DNA of 64,000 nucleotides from Gautieria morchelliformis (taxonomy: Eukaryota > Basidiomycota > Agaricomycetes > Gomphales > Gomphaceae): NCBI GenBank assembly GCA_015179125.1, contig WHVA01000004.1:372001-436000 (forward strand), given 5' to 3'. Position 1 is the first letter of the stretch; every line of letters starts with the position of its first letter. The position numbers were made by a program, and so were the translations under genes. The notes beneath the pieces are model-generated. The model was not told the DNA's origin. It saw only the letters and a program-made list of their open reading frames with translations, and made no database searches. Below, piece by piece: positions 11,040 to 22,274 of this stretch.

Positions 11040-11046
11040 TATAAAA
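11040..11046 (+). promoter_or_regulatory. TATA box of right hydrophobin gene
   Basis: TATAAAA in the context CATCGTATAAAAGGCG, about 84 bp before the ATG at 11130. Confidence 0.72.
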
Positions 11047-11129
11047 GGCGATCCCTTTCGTAGATTTTCTGCAGTTTAACCAACCAGTCGAACTACTCAC
11101 CACTTCCAGCTCTTCTTACTCTTCTCAAC

Positions 11130-11611
11130 ATGATGTTCTTCAAGCCTGTCGTCGTTTCCACATTTGCTATCCTTGCTACCGCCGCGGCTCCCACCACCAC
11201 CACCTCGCAGTGCAACACTGGTGAGACTTCGTGTGTATTTTAATAGCTTGACACCCTGCTGACAACCTTGCCAGGTGCTGCTCAGTGCTGCAACAGCGTT
11301 GGAGCTGCCAACTCTCTGCCCGGTGCTGCCGCCATCATAGGCTTGCTCGGTATTATCCTCCAGGACCCCTCTGTCGTTGTTGGCCTCAACTGCGTCAACA
11401 TCGTGTTAGTCTTTTCTTGCTTTGATCTGGTTTGTTGTCAATTGCTAACCACCCATTCTATGTGCAGAGGCAGTGCCTGCAACCAGCAGCCCGTGTGTTG
11501 CACTAACAACAACTTCAACGGCGTCGTGAGTCCCTATTCGGCATGATCTGAGTGCACCCTTGCTCAATATAAATGTAGATCAACATAGGCTGCACCCCCA
11601 TCTCCTTGTAA
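11130..11611 (+). CDS. Class I hydrophobin, right copy
   Basis: Exons 11130-11220, 11275-11404, 11468-11525 and 11579-11611, joined by GT-AG introns of 54, 63 and 53 bp; total 312 nt including TAA, 103 residues. All splice junctions keep phase. Signal peptide of about 20 residues, then a Thr-rich stretch (APTTTTSQC) and eight cysteines in the class I order, the last in exon 4 (INIGCTPISL). ATG is doubled (ATGATG); I chose the first. Secreted surface-active wall protein, probably expressed in aerial mycelium or fruit bodies. With the left copy it forms a divergent pair in an inverted duplication. Confidence 0.93.
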
Positions 11612-12170
11612 ATAAGACTACCCATTGCTGTTACATTTCTTTCGGGCATAACTCTCTTTTCCATGTGAATTGGTCTTGCGTGTATATTTCTGTAGTCAAT
11701 GTCGTTGATCTGCAACATGCCTGCAATAAATTGCAATTTTATTGTTAAAAAAAAAGAAAATTGGCATCGTATTGGCTTTCAGCCATCCATTCTATGCAGA
11801 ACCCGTCTAACCTATATATGCTAGTGATGCTAGTGAATTAGTTAGCTAGCTTCGGCAAGGCAAAGGATTTTCACGCTCTCCTTGCCCGAGAAGCGACGTT
11901 GATCATTTCACGGAAGCGCGGGCGATTCATTGTAGATATCCGCTGTTGGTCGAGCGTAGACATCACACGCCAGATCAGTTACTATCAATCATTCAATTGT
12001 TACTGTACAAGCCTAAAAAGCTCGTCCGAGTAGGCAATGACGTGTTCCTTTGTCTCCTTGGATAGAGCTGGCCGGTCTTGGTTAGCACTTGACTCGTTAG
12101 AGGTTTGGCACTTTTTAAGGCCATGGGAAGTTTGCTCTTGAAACTTGTCGCTTTGCACCATTCATTGCAC

Positions 12171-12722
12171 TTACTCTGATTGAGGACTGCGCCTGAATGA
12201 GCTGGAGACAGAGTATAGATCTCAAACGCACCTCGCGTGTAGCTTGCATAATATGGCGGCGGATCGAGCGTGGTCACTTCATGGAAGTTCATGCATACAT
12301 TTCACCTTGGGGCGTTGCTGTTTGCTAGAAGCACAAATTGAAAGATGAATGAGTTTGCCATCTGCACAACGTAGCCACTTACTGGCAAATACTATAATCA
12401 ACCACTTTGGACCTGTCATGTACAACCCGCAAATTATCGAAGAAAAACACCATGCCATGTTCCGTGTGCGACATTCCCGATCAGACAAAGTTGACGCATC
12501 TAGCTCCCCAAACCTACAGTTCTTTGAAAGAATCATCAGGATGACTGTCCGCCTGGGGGCGGGGGTATTAATCGACCTCAATTAATTGGATCTGTAGGAA
12601 ACGTGACAGTTTACCAGGTCCGGGGTCTTTAGACTTGCCCGGGTTATCCCTTGTCAACATTTGACACTTCGATGATTCGGAAGTGGGTGAACCTTCGTAG
12701 CCACTTACTGGCAAACTTTACA
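12171..12722. repeat. Dispersed repeat family R552, copy 1
   Basis: About 552 bp, closely matching 35988-36536 in the same orientation, and partly 37203-37470. Within it the block GTAGCCACTTACTGGCAAA occurs twice about 330 bp apart, suggesting an internal monomer. Open frames exist on both strands but no known protein is recognised. No terminal inverted repeats or TSD were found. Confidence 0.8.
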
Positions 12723-13259
12723 CGCAGGCCGGATGCGCCTCTCTTCTGTGTGCTGACTAAGCCTTTCGCGCGTCCGGCACTGATGGATGAGAGTCACGTG
12801 ACCGTGTCGACAGAAGGATGGTGTCGATCCAAGGGATAACCAAATCAAAAGCGTTCGCTTTTAAGGTAGTATAGGGTAAACAGTGATAGTGAACCCTCAA
12901 CGAAGATTTGGAATAAACTATCAAGATTTGAACTCTGTAGCTATCAAACAAGACTACAGTAGTTTCAGGGGGTAAAATAATCGATTCTGGATGATCTCGT
13001 TCATACATTTGTACTAGCTATTTATACTATGTTAATAGTAACTACTAGTGTTCAAGATATTGGACAGATGGGTCGAAAAGCTACTTGTAACTAAGGGGTG
13101 ACTAATTTATAGTCATAAAGTCATGGCGTGATGGGGATAGTATCAGGATTACTTAGGCTTTGGAATAGAGATCTGTACTTAGCATACAAAGCCCCTGTCC
13201 ACATGATGTTAGGATAATAGTCAGCCGGTCGTGTCATGGAGTTCAAATAGAAAAAAGTG
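12723..13259. other. No gene recognised
   Basis: AT-rich sequence with no convincing open frame or match to other parts of the window. I see nothing that can be named. Confidence 0.5.
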
Positions 13260-13912
13260 AACCTGAGATGGGAGAGAACCTGCAGCTTGGGAAGTAGCAG
13301 ATGATATAGAGGAGCTGATGTTGCCTTTTGTGGACTGCAGGGGACAAGTGGCATGTCCGAACCTTCCGCTCAGTCCTCCTCCACTCCTTCTGCTCTTCCC
13401 ATTCCTTGGCTCAACTGTGGTGAGGTGGTTTATTTAAAAAAAATTTAAATTTAAAAAACTTCTCAGACTCATTCAGAGTCTACATCTGGAAGCATCTTGT
13501 TGACCTCCATGCCCTCATTCACAACTGACCCCCTCCTGGTGCATGAGAGGAACATCCACTGTTTTAACTCCACATCTCCATCATTATCTACCCATTACAG
13601 TATGTCATGCAATCTCATTCCAGGTGGGCACCTTGCCAGACGCCCACCATATTCCCTAAAAGTTCACTCACCAAGCCCCACTGTGAGCCCACACAATTCA
13701 TCAGAGTATAAGCAAGGTGCGTGCTTATCACATGTTGAATTACATGCATGTGCCAGGCTGGTCACAACCCTGCTAACACCCTGTTGACCGCAGTGTGCAA
13801 TGCACAAGTATGCAGGGTGCACAAGGCACACTTGTGCCTCCCAGAGTTCCACAGAACTCAGTTCCACGTGCAAAGGGGTTTGTGTCTCAGGGTTCACACT
13901 GCAGTAAGGAGG
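13260..13912. repeat. Degenerate Ty3-derived repeat, copy 1
   Basis: Matches 38240-38385 (around GAGAACCTGCAGC and GAGGAGCTGATGTTGCC), then the tail of the protease remnant near 39185, then 39200-39262 continued at 42456-42850 (CTGACCCCCTCCT, CATCATTATCTACC). It shows the unoccupied state of two later insertions. CTTCCCATTCCTTGG is unbroken here but split by a solo LTR at 38386. The 13485-13500 stretch is unbroken here but split by the TIR transposon at 39265. It lacks about 250 bp of protease remnant present in the other copy. Confidence 0.75.
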
Positions 13913-13970
13913 ATAATCATAATGGTTATGTAATACAGCATATATGAGTATATAATATATACTATAAGAG

Positions 13971-14740
13971 TATTACACCCGTTTGCAGTACCTAAGGCGC
14001 ACATTGGATTTGCTTCCGTTTTAGCGCGCAAACTTTGAACAACGATATCTTGCTTGATATCGCTCCGATTCGCTTGAAATTTCATACCCGAAGCTATGTG
14101 GACCATAGCTAGGGCATAGAACTAAAAAATCCAAATAAAACATGCATTTTTTATTTTGCATTTTGGGTGCTGAGGGGGGAACAATGTCAAGCTTAGCTTA
14201 CTGTATGTAGTTCAATGCAGGTTTTAATTTTGTTTGCTACTTTGTACTAATGGTGAGAACCCACTACAGGAGAATCTCCAGAAGAGGGTGTCTTAGGATT
14301 GGAGAGGAAGGGCTTAGCTTCTTCTGACGTTGGATCAGTGAGATATGACGGTAGGCGTTCATTCTCGATGTTGGATTTCCTCCTGTGTAGCATAAGCCCC
14401 GAAAATCTGAGGGATCATATAACGTGGAACATACGTGTCATCAAAGTTCGTAATAGCATCTTTGATCCCTTCCGCACCGAGTGCCAATGCACCATAAGGC
14501 AACTTTGCCGATCCTGACATGTTCTTGAGCTCGGAAACCGCGGGGGCGCACGCATATGCGGTGGGGTGAGGGGCACGGAGGTGCTGGGGTGGGCGAGCTG
14601 GTGTAGGAGGACGGGGTGGTGGGGGAGCGGGCGGCGGTGGGTGCGGGTGCGGGTGTGGGTGCAGGTGCAGGTGCGGGTGCGGGTGCAGGTATGGGTGCAG
14701 GTACAGGTGCAGGTGCGGGTGCAATTGCAGCACGGACGAC
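13971..14740 (-). repeat. Left arm of second inverted repeat (with His/Pro-coding tract)
   Basis: Inverted copy of about 22790-23616. The outer edge reads TATTACACCCGTTTGCAGTA and mirrors TACTGCAAACGGGTGTAATA at the right. Inside are a conserved 3' coding tail and a GC-rich hexamer-like tract (GGGTGC/GGGTGT units on the plus strand, 14638-14730). No TSD is evident at the outer edges. The arms lie 8 kb apart and bracket three genes. Confidence 0.85.
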
Positions 14741-14757
14741 ACGGAGCTCATCGTGAG
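14359..14757 (-). pseudogene. Conserved C-terminal coding fragment with His-Pro tract (left arm)
   Basis: On the minus strand a frame passes through a His/Pro/Leu repeat, a proline-rich stretch and a non-repetitive tail (SGSAKLPYGALALGAEGIKD ... TYVPRYMIPQIFGAYATQ) ending in a stop at 14359. The same tail, residue for residue, is encoded in the right arm (23051-23225), so it is duplicated DNA. I do not recognise the family. Upstream of the tract the two arms have nothing in common, so any N-terminus is not defined. Could be the end of a transposon gene or a captured host exon. Confidence 0.45.
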
Positions 14758-15344
14758 GAGACTGGGCATATGGTTAGCAGGGTGCGGGGGCGTCGACACA
14801 CCTTGACACCCAGGGGACTCCACGCAGGGGACATGGGGGATACCGCCCAAACGGCAGCCGGTAGAGGGACGGGAGCGTGGACGTGACACAACTGGGCTGG
14901 TGGCCCTCGAGGCGTGCGAGGGCGTCGCCGCGGTTGGTGTTGCGGTAGCACGTGGAGGCGCGGGACGTGGCAGTGGTCATCGCGAGGGTGTTGACGGTAG
15001 GAGTGATGGAGCCGCGGTCGGTTGGGGTGCGGATGGACGACAGGAAGGAACTGCTCGTGCTTGTACGAGTAGAAGGGGCGCTTCAAGTCACAATGGTGGA
15101 CTTGTAGTTGGGACGCGTGACAGCCCTTTCAGCGAGGATGTAAAGTAAGCATAAGTAGCAAACTCACCAATAAAAACGGGATAGTGGCCATTCGACACCT
15201 GAAAATTACACTTGAGTTGGGGTTCAGCATTGGGAGTAAGGGTGCAAATGCTGTTGCACGATTCATGTCATAGAATTCTTGGTCAGGGTGTGTGTTTCGG
15301 GAACTTCCGTTCTCCTTGTATGTACTACCCACACCATCACTCAT
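14741..15344. other. GC-rich then AT-richer spacer, no gene recognised
   Basis: 14741-15130 is GC-rich with open frames on both strands but no recognisable domain; 15131-15344 is ordinary AT-richer sequence upstream of the transposase gene. I searched by eye for terminal inverted repeats matching 16546-16740 and found none that were convincing. Confidence 0.45.
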
Positions 15345-16545
15345 ATGCCTCGCCCTGGCAACCCTAAACCTGTTCGTCACATGTACAGCAAGGATCTGCG
15401 GGATCGCGTTATACACCAAAAATTCAAGCTCAACAAGAAATCAACCGATATTGCAATTGACCTCGATATGTCACTACGTGTAGTTCAACGCACAATCAAA
15501 CTCTGGCGGGATGTTGGAGACGTCGTGGCAGAGCCAAAGCGGCTATCTCATGGGTCAAAACCTCAGCTCAGAGTGAAATAAGTAATTCATGTCTGTGTTT
15601 AGCTGTAGCTTATTTTATTTTATAACAGTTTCTTCTTGCGCTTCTTGAACGCTCACCCGATCTTTACCTCGATGAGCTTGTTGAAGAGCTAGAGGTGCAG
15701 CATGGTATTTTAGTAAGTATATCAACTGTCTGGAGGACACTTCGACATCTTGGCTTGCAAAGAAAGAAAGTGAGTCAATCATCCTCGAAGAATGACAACC
15801 TTTATATTTGTCTCCAATCCAGCTTTCACGGGCAGCCGCAGAGCGCTGTGAAGCCTCGCGGACTGCTTTCCAGTTTCGTATTGGTAGTGAACCACCGGAC
15901 TGTTTGGTTTTCACAGATGAAAGCGCAATTGACCTTCACACAACGTATAGACTAATGGGATGGGCTTACAAGGGATATAGGCCTCGAGTGCGAGCACGTT
16001 TCCAAAGGGGCGAAAGGTAACGATTTGTGCACGGGCCTCCATTATTGTATCGCTAATATCCACTCAGATTTTCAATCCTTCCGGCGCTCTCACAAGATGG
16101 AATCATCTATAGCCATATCAAATTAGGGGCATATGACGGTCCAGAGTTCCTTGGGTTTCTGAAGGGCCTTTTAGAGGTAATGAACCCTTACCCGGCACCA
16201 CAGAGTGTTCTTGTTATGGATAACTGCGCCATTCACCACATACCTGAGGTCTCACTCTTATGTGCCCAAAGGTTTTTACCATTATAAACTGTTTTCACTA
16301 GTGTCTAATCTTGCATTTGGAGAGGAATCAAACTGATGTATCTTCCGCCATACTCACCCGATCTCAACCCGATCAAAGAATCATTCTCCTTCATCAAAGC
16401 TCACCTCAGACGTCATGGTGCCGAGTTCCGTGCATGTGTTGCAAGTAAGGAGAGGGCTGAGCTATTCATGTTTCTCTATGAGGCACTGGATCGGATTACA
16501 CGCAGACATGCGCGAGGGTGGATGAAGGACTGTGGCTATCTGTAG
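15345..16545 (+). CDS. Tc1/mariner-type (DDE_3) transposase with four introns
   Basis: Five exons: 15345-15572, 15629-15769, 15823-16016, 16068-16271 and 16323-16545. They total 990 nt, 329 residues, with every GT-AG junction in phase and no stop. The N-terminal helix-turn-helix (YSKDLRDRV ... SLRVVQRTIKLW) is followed by the RNase H-fold catalytic domain with TDESAID (Asp 1), VLVMDNCAIHH (Asp 2) and YSPDLNPIKESF. In the family the third catalytic residue is the Glu of NPIE; here it is Lys (AAA) followed by Glu. Length is normal for Tc1 transposases. The gene looks intact but probably lacks catalysis unless the next Glu substitutes. No TIRs were identified around it. Confidence 0.85.
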
Positions 16546-16736
16546 TGCAGTTGTACTACTGTAATGTAATTTTTTTGTTGTCAGAATGTTGAAAATTATC
16601 TGCAATGTGATGGATGATATTGGTAAACAACACTTAGTAGTGCTAAAAGTACTCATTGTAAGTGCCCGCTCTTCCTACAGTGGCTACAGGATCTCATAAT
16701 ATTATATGTCATGCATTACATGTGGTCTTTCCCAGC

Positions 16737-19700
16737 TCATCCTCTCTCTCCACCTGTCATTTCCCCCTCCTCGACTCTCTCTTCACCTGTCATTTCCCCC
16801 TCATTAACATAATCCCAACTCTCTGGCAGGTCTGAAAGAGATTCAAGCCCAATCGTTACATACTGCCTGTATGGCTCGGTGGCCTGTAAAGTGTACCCAT
16901 CGGCGTCTGAAAATACGACCTTAACGAAGTCTGGTTTCAGCCATTCCAGAGCAGTCTCCTGAGAAAGCGTTAACCATTGAGTCAAGAGTTTGGAGAATGG
17001 CTTCAAGCCTGTGGAGAAGTTTTTCGCGGCATCCTGTTGCTTTAACCTACCAAGGAAACTTCCCCTAGCTTGTAACACAGGTAACTTGTCGGAGAGCATC
17101 GTTTGACGGTAATTCTGTTCTAGTAGCGCGAGTGCCCCCTTGGTCTCCAGAATCTCCAGAATCAACCAAAATAAAACCCATATAAACGACTCCAGGTCAT
17201 CAATTACTTGGTGCACAACTTGTGTTCCAGAGTCCCAAGCAACAATCAGCGCCTGAGACATGAAAGGCAGCGTACCCTATAACCATGTAAATCACAAGCC
17301 GCACACAACAACTAAAGACCCACCGAGCGATGCTTTGCTAATTCCTGCTTCTGATCCATCCAATGAATCGCCTGGTCCCCATTGCATATGAATCTCACAC
17401 ATCTAGTAACTTCTCGAGTCACGGCAAAACTGAAGCAAACATAAAAAAACGAAAGGACTGATGTGAAAGACGGTACGTACTCTGTCACAGGCGGCCGCTC
17501 AGCTTCATCCATCAGCATGACGTTCCCGACGCTTATGTCGCGGTGCAACCAGCCGTTCTTCAACAGCCCAAAATGCCCTGTCAATTGTCAAGGTTGGTTT
17601 TTTAGGCGTTAATATCGTGTTTTAGTGAACACAATGAATGCCCGAATAACTTGTGCGAATAAGTATGCCGTTTGGCGAATAAGTGAACCGATGAATGTTC
17701 ACGAAACAAAGGGGTTGCCCGAACGGGGCTCGCCCTGTCTACAGTCATAGCGAAACAGCTCGCAGCACTTGACGACGTAACATGCAAGATATCGCGGAAG
17801 GGCTGTCTAAGTTTCTACGGTCCCTTCGCTGGCGAAGGTGCTCCTTCAGAGCCCTTCGCCAACAGCACAGAAAGTAGTTCGAAGGCTAAGGCAACGAAGA
17901 CGAAGTATGAGAACTCACCAGTGATGCCTAAGTCCTTGGCTGGTCGAAGATAGAAATCTTCAAGGAGAGGCTCAAGATGATGATCACAGCGAGGTCAAGT
18001 TTGCACAAGAGGGACGACGTATGATAATTGAACTGGGGAATATACATGCGAATGTAAACTACTTATGTCGAATGCTCGTAAGGTATCAGCGAATAGGAAG
18101 GAGGCCGTCACAAGTCAGGGTTGGATAGGGGTGCACAGTCATGATACAGCATAGATGAAATAAACATACAATAGAATGTGAGAAGAGGGGGAACATGAAA
18201 CGATGGAGAGTAAAGGTGGCGAAGGCACTTATGGACAAAACCATGTCTTGGGACCCGCATACATGCTACCCTGCACGGGCTCTTGGTCTACTGGGTTGAT
18301 TCCGCACGACCTATGGAAGAGGTGCCCTGCGAACACATTTTGACCATACGAACGCCCAATGGGGTTGGATTAAGAAGACGATGGGGTTAATGATAAACCA
18401 TCATGCCGGGTGGATGGCATCGATCGTATTTGATGGTGTGCCTGCCGGCGAATGATGCGAGCAGCGAATAGCCGTTCGGCGAAAATGCAAGGAAGGGCGA
18501 ACAGAGGTGACGTAGGGGAAGAGAGGTCGAGGTGGAGGGCGAGGCCGAGTGAACACTGAGGAGGAGTAGCGAAAGGGAAAATGGGGATACCAAGGTGCAG
18601 GAAATACATAGGTCATGACAATCCGATTGTTAGCACACCATCGGAAGAGGGTCGAGCGGAGGATGTGATAGGCCCAACAATGACTGCTAAGTTAGTCCAA
18701 AGACGTCGGTCACTTGTTGACGGCATAACCATGGTCATTGGTGCGAACAGCGAGAATTGGTTGCCGAACATGACGATGGCGACCAGAACGAACACGGAGA
18801 TGGAGTGATAAATCGTAGGACAGAGCACCTGAATATGAGAAATAAACGCGTCGTGACATCAATCACCATTATAGGTAAATCATGTCCGATGCCCTCTTTG
18901 TTCACATACCCAACATGGCATGCACTATGCAACGCACGAGCAATCGAGGACTTTGTGCAGCTCGCAGTGACGTCCCTCGGGTCTCAAAAACAGATCGCAT
19001 ATGTATTCGTTCGTCAGGCCTAACCCCGGCGTATGGCTCTGGAGCACACACGGGCCAATACGTTGCATCATCAGGTATGAGCTTATCCATTCCGTCCTCG
19101 ACAGGGTATGAGGCAAGGATGTCTGGCAGTCCAAAGCCGCCCGATAACGCTCGAAACATTGTGCCTTCTTCGTTATGGGTTTTCAATGGCCATGAATCTT
19201 TCAGAATGACAGTGTCCGGCAAGAGAAAAGATATACCTCCCTTCAACCTCAAGGGTTCTCGACCATCAGTCTCTTTTCCAGGCTGAGAACGTGGGGGTTG
19301 GTGACTTCGTAAGTTATACCGGTGAGTGGACGGAGGTTGAGCGGGAGAACCATCGGTGGCGGTTGCACCTTCAAACCAATTGTTAACTACTGGCCCAGAT
19401 CTCTAAACGTCAAAACGCACCCTTCTTGACCAAAAGATACACACGCGTTGCTCGTCCGCGAACGCAACGTCGGTCACAAAGTGTTTTCGAAATCTTGAAT
19501 ATACCCCTCTCAGGAATCGCAATGTCTGTGATGGTACGAGTAGTATCGATTCCAGCGTGGTTTGTGTCGGTCCAAGAATTAATCCCAACCACTCCGCGGA
19601 CAAATCCTTTAAAGCCTCCCTCCTTCGAGAGGTCAAGTTCCGGCGTAACAACCAGACCCATGCGAGAATAAAATCCGAAGCGCACCCCCATCGTTGCGTT

Positions 19701-20333
19701 GTTGAAATGGATAACAGTGACGAAGAGTCTATCTAATCGGTGTGTGAACATACAGCGTGCATACGTGCTTGACTGCAGGATCAAACCAGGCCAGTTATTC
19801 TTCACCTCTACGCAAATTTCAGCCTCGTTCCATGAGAGCTTCAGCTTCGAGCCTCGGCTCTCACCAACAGACTGACAACCAACAAGGTCTGGTTTTAGTG
19901 GGGAGTCTGTGTCAAGTCCTTCAGCCATTTCCCGACCGTACATGTAAAACTGAAGACCTCGGTGGATATTGCCATTCGACAGCTTTTGGGAGGAGATGGA
20001 CAGAATCTGGTTGAGTAACCACTCCAACGGCGCATAATGAGCGCTTTCTGGACCAGTGCGGCTGGGCCATTCCTTGAAAGTGTTGGTTGGGCTGTCCCAG
20101 AACATGCCAGGTTTCAGTTTGGATAGGACAGTGTCGACAATTTTTTGATCCGCCCGACAGCGCTCTTCAAGCAGAGAATTACTCTCGAATATCGCACCGG
20201 AGAACTCGCCCTTCATCAGCTTTTTCAAATCATCCTGGGTCCGAATGTGTGATTCATGAGATTTACTGGAACTGACGCTATATGGTGTGCTCGTCAACGG
20301 AAGCTTGAGAGATTGGGGCGGTGTTGATGGCAT
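16737..20333 (-). pseudogene. FunK1-type fungal protein kinase, split by a solo LTR
   Basis: Minus-strand gene starting at ATG 20333. The N-terminal region (20333-19410) has the FunK1-like CVEVKN, YARCMFTHRLDRLFVTVIHF and RFGFYSRMGL. The middle exon (19252-18902) has ILKDSWP, GGFGLPDILAS and LLVRCIVHAMLG. Then a 1,328-bp LTR intervenes. After it come GHFGLLKNGWLHRDISVGNV (catalytic loop HRD-x4-N, 17570-17510) and DDLESFIWVLFW (about 17190). The C-terminus carries a short duplicated stretch (GEMTGEERVEEGEMTGGERG). Removing the LTR and one TSD gives MLGHFGLLK. FunK1 kinases are a basidiomycete-expanded family of unknown substrates. Other introns are present but not all were traced. Confidence 0.85.
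17579..18906. repeat. Solo LTR (1,328 bp, GCGAA-rich family) inserted in FunK1 gene
   Basis: It begins TGTCAATTGTCAAGGTTGG and ends CTCTTTGTTCACA. The flanks are TGCCC (17574-17578) and TACCC (18907-18911), a 5-bp TSD with one transition. The kinase frame resumes exactly on either side. It is related to 42873-45534 (shared GTTAATATCG-like start, CGAAGGTGCTCCTTC, CCTTCGCCAACAGCAC, GAACTCACCAGTG). It carries a single copy of the region that has expanded into a minisatellite there. Confidence 0.85.
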
Positions 20334-20615
20334 CTGGAATAACAAATATCGAGAATTAGAGGCAGACAACAAGTAAAGAACTATGTTGTGCGAGAGGCAG
20401 AGCTGTTGTCAACATGCAGACAAGTCACGTGACAAGTGAACCATCTACATTCTTGCGGTGTGTTGGTGCCTCAGACGGTACTAAGGCCGCCAATCTCAAA
20501 TATCCATAATTCTCTAAATTGTTCTTTTTGATGTATATAGCAAATCTAATTATTGTGTCCTACTGGCATAATTCTGCTTGCCTTCCTCCCTCTCACACCT
20601 TCTTAGCAAGCTTCC

Positions 20616-22274
20616 TTATAGCCTTTCTAGCCGCTCCTTTGATGAAATTCGCGTCACCCATGACATCCCGATGTTGGCCATGAGCACATCAGCCGTCACC
20701 TCCTTCAGTTCATTTAGGAAGTAAACGTTGTTTGCTTCAAATTTACCTTTGAATTCGTCAATGTTCCGCCCCCTAGCCTCAGGCCAATTACGGACATCGT
20801 CAAGAAACTCTTCGATGCTTGGGTAAGCAATGTCACCGGGAGTCGCAGGGGTCAACTGCTCCGGTCTCTTGTCAGGATTGACTGGAGTAACAGGGCGGTT
20901 CAGGACCATGTTCTTAGCAAACATTCAATAGTCAATTGGTGGGAACATCATCATAGGAAATGATCCTTGAAGACCCAATGCAGCGCCGGGCAGGTTCGCC
21001 GTTGACCCTTCATCGGTCTTCTCTTTTTGAATGGAGTCTTTGCGATAATGGAAATCTTCGAAGTGAGCATTGTTTGGAGGAACTTTCAGAGTGACCCCGT
21101 GAATGTTAGAAACCTAAATTCGCATTATTAGCAGCGAGTAATACATATAAATGCAAAGGTTGTACTCACCAAGGCTGTTACCCAGGACTGGAGTTGGCAC
21201 CATGATAAATGTGTGTGCTCCCCGTTCTTATTCAGTTTGCAGACTTTTGAAGCAGATGCCGGTTTGCCACAGTTTGAATACTCTGCCTTCAACGCCTCCA
21301 TGAAATCCCTTTCTCGTTTTGTCGGTAGGCCATGCTCTTCGATCTCAGATCCTTCAGTGTCAGAATCGACGTTCAAGTCCTGAATACGAGCTTTCTTCTT
21401 TTTGCCCCTGCCAGCTGCATTTGTCACAGTTTTGTCCCTTTTCCTGGAAAGTGTATGGCGAAGCGATGCTATGTACTATAATTCTTATAATATCAGATGC
21501 GGCTGCCATGCGAAGTCACACGCACACGTACACTTTCATCCAGAACGATGTCTACTTCCATGCCACTGGCATCGCCCTTTTTCTTCCTTGCCTGAGCGCC
21601 CTTCACATCATCCTTGAGGTTGTCCCAGTCCTCTTCTTTTGCCAGTTTCGAAAGGTGTTTATCTCGCACACCTTTGAGCTGGTAAGCTAGGTGCGGCATC
21701 TTTTTCACTGTTTGATAGCACCCTATCGCTTTGAAGATACGTTCCTCGAACTTCTTGTAACTGACATTGGCAGGAAGCTTCACATGCTCAACAAACCCTT
21801 CGGCTTCAGTGCCGTCTGGAACACGCAAGATAATTACTAGGCCGTGAAATGAGCATCAAATTATAAATGAAAAATATGATGGCATACCAGGTTCATCAAT
21901 ATCCTTTACCTGTTTGGGAACTGCCACCTCTACTAACTCTTGAGACTCTGAGTATCGAACAGGGTCGTTGGGCTCGGCTTCAGACTCGGATGCACTTTGA
22001 GCCGGCTGGGTCTCTTCCACATATGAAGACCCTGACTCAGATTCTAAGTCTTCAAAAGTTACTTTTTTTGCCGCCTGACGTTTCGGTCGAAAAGTGCTAG
22101 TAGTTTGAACAGATTCTAAATAACTGGTGAGCTTGAAATAGCATCATTATATATAAACTGACCTTTGCCCTGAATTCCCGCTATGTCAGGTGACAGTTCC
22201 TCTGGAGGTTCTTTGACCTTTTTCGTTGCTCGTGTTGACTTGGTGGGCTGTCTTTTATTTTTGTTATTTCCCAT
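20616..22274 (-). pseudogene. Uncharacterised multi-exon basidiomycete protein
   Basis: Minus-strand gene from ATG 22274 (MGNNKNKRQPTKSTR) with a basic, nuclear-localisation-like start and an acidic second exon (ESESGSSYVEETQPAQSASE). A conserved core follows (FVEHVKLPANVSYKKFEERI ... LAYQLKGVRDKHLSKLAKEE, 21828-21600), then a second Lys-rich and acidic stretch (GRGKKKKARIQDLNVDSDTE) and a C-terminal region (YPSIEEFLDDVRN ... ERLERL) ending at 20616. Introns of about 45-60 bp fit GT-AG. An in-frame TGA at 20925-20927 separates the last segment (PPIDY-stop-MFAKN); it could be a CGA-to-TGA change or an unrecognised intron. I do not recognise a function; proteins of this build are, to my knowledge, common and uncharacterised in mushroom-forming fungi. 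Confidence 0.6.

Larger units (their letters stand above)
10335..12145 (+). repeat. Right arm of the large inverted duplication
   Basis: About 1,811 bp, inverted copy of 7615-9422. It starts GCTTCTACGGGATGCC and ends GAAACT. It is followed, 25 bp on, by a dispersed 552-bp repeat. The gene in this arm points rightwards, so the two hydrophobins are divergently transcribed away from the spacer. Confidence 0.93.

Noticed and set aside
7615..12145. Hydrophobin inverted repeat as a single transposon with long terminal inverted repeats
   Set aside because: No target-site duplication at 7614/12146 and no transposase; an inverted segmental duplication fits better, though not proven.
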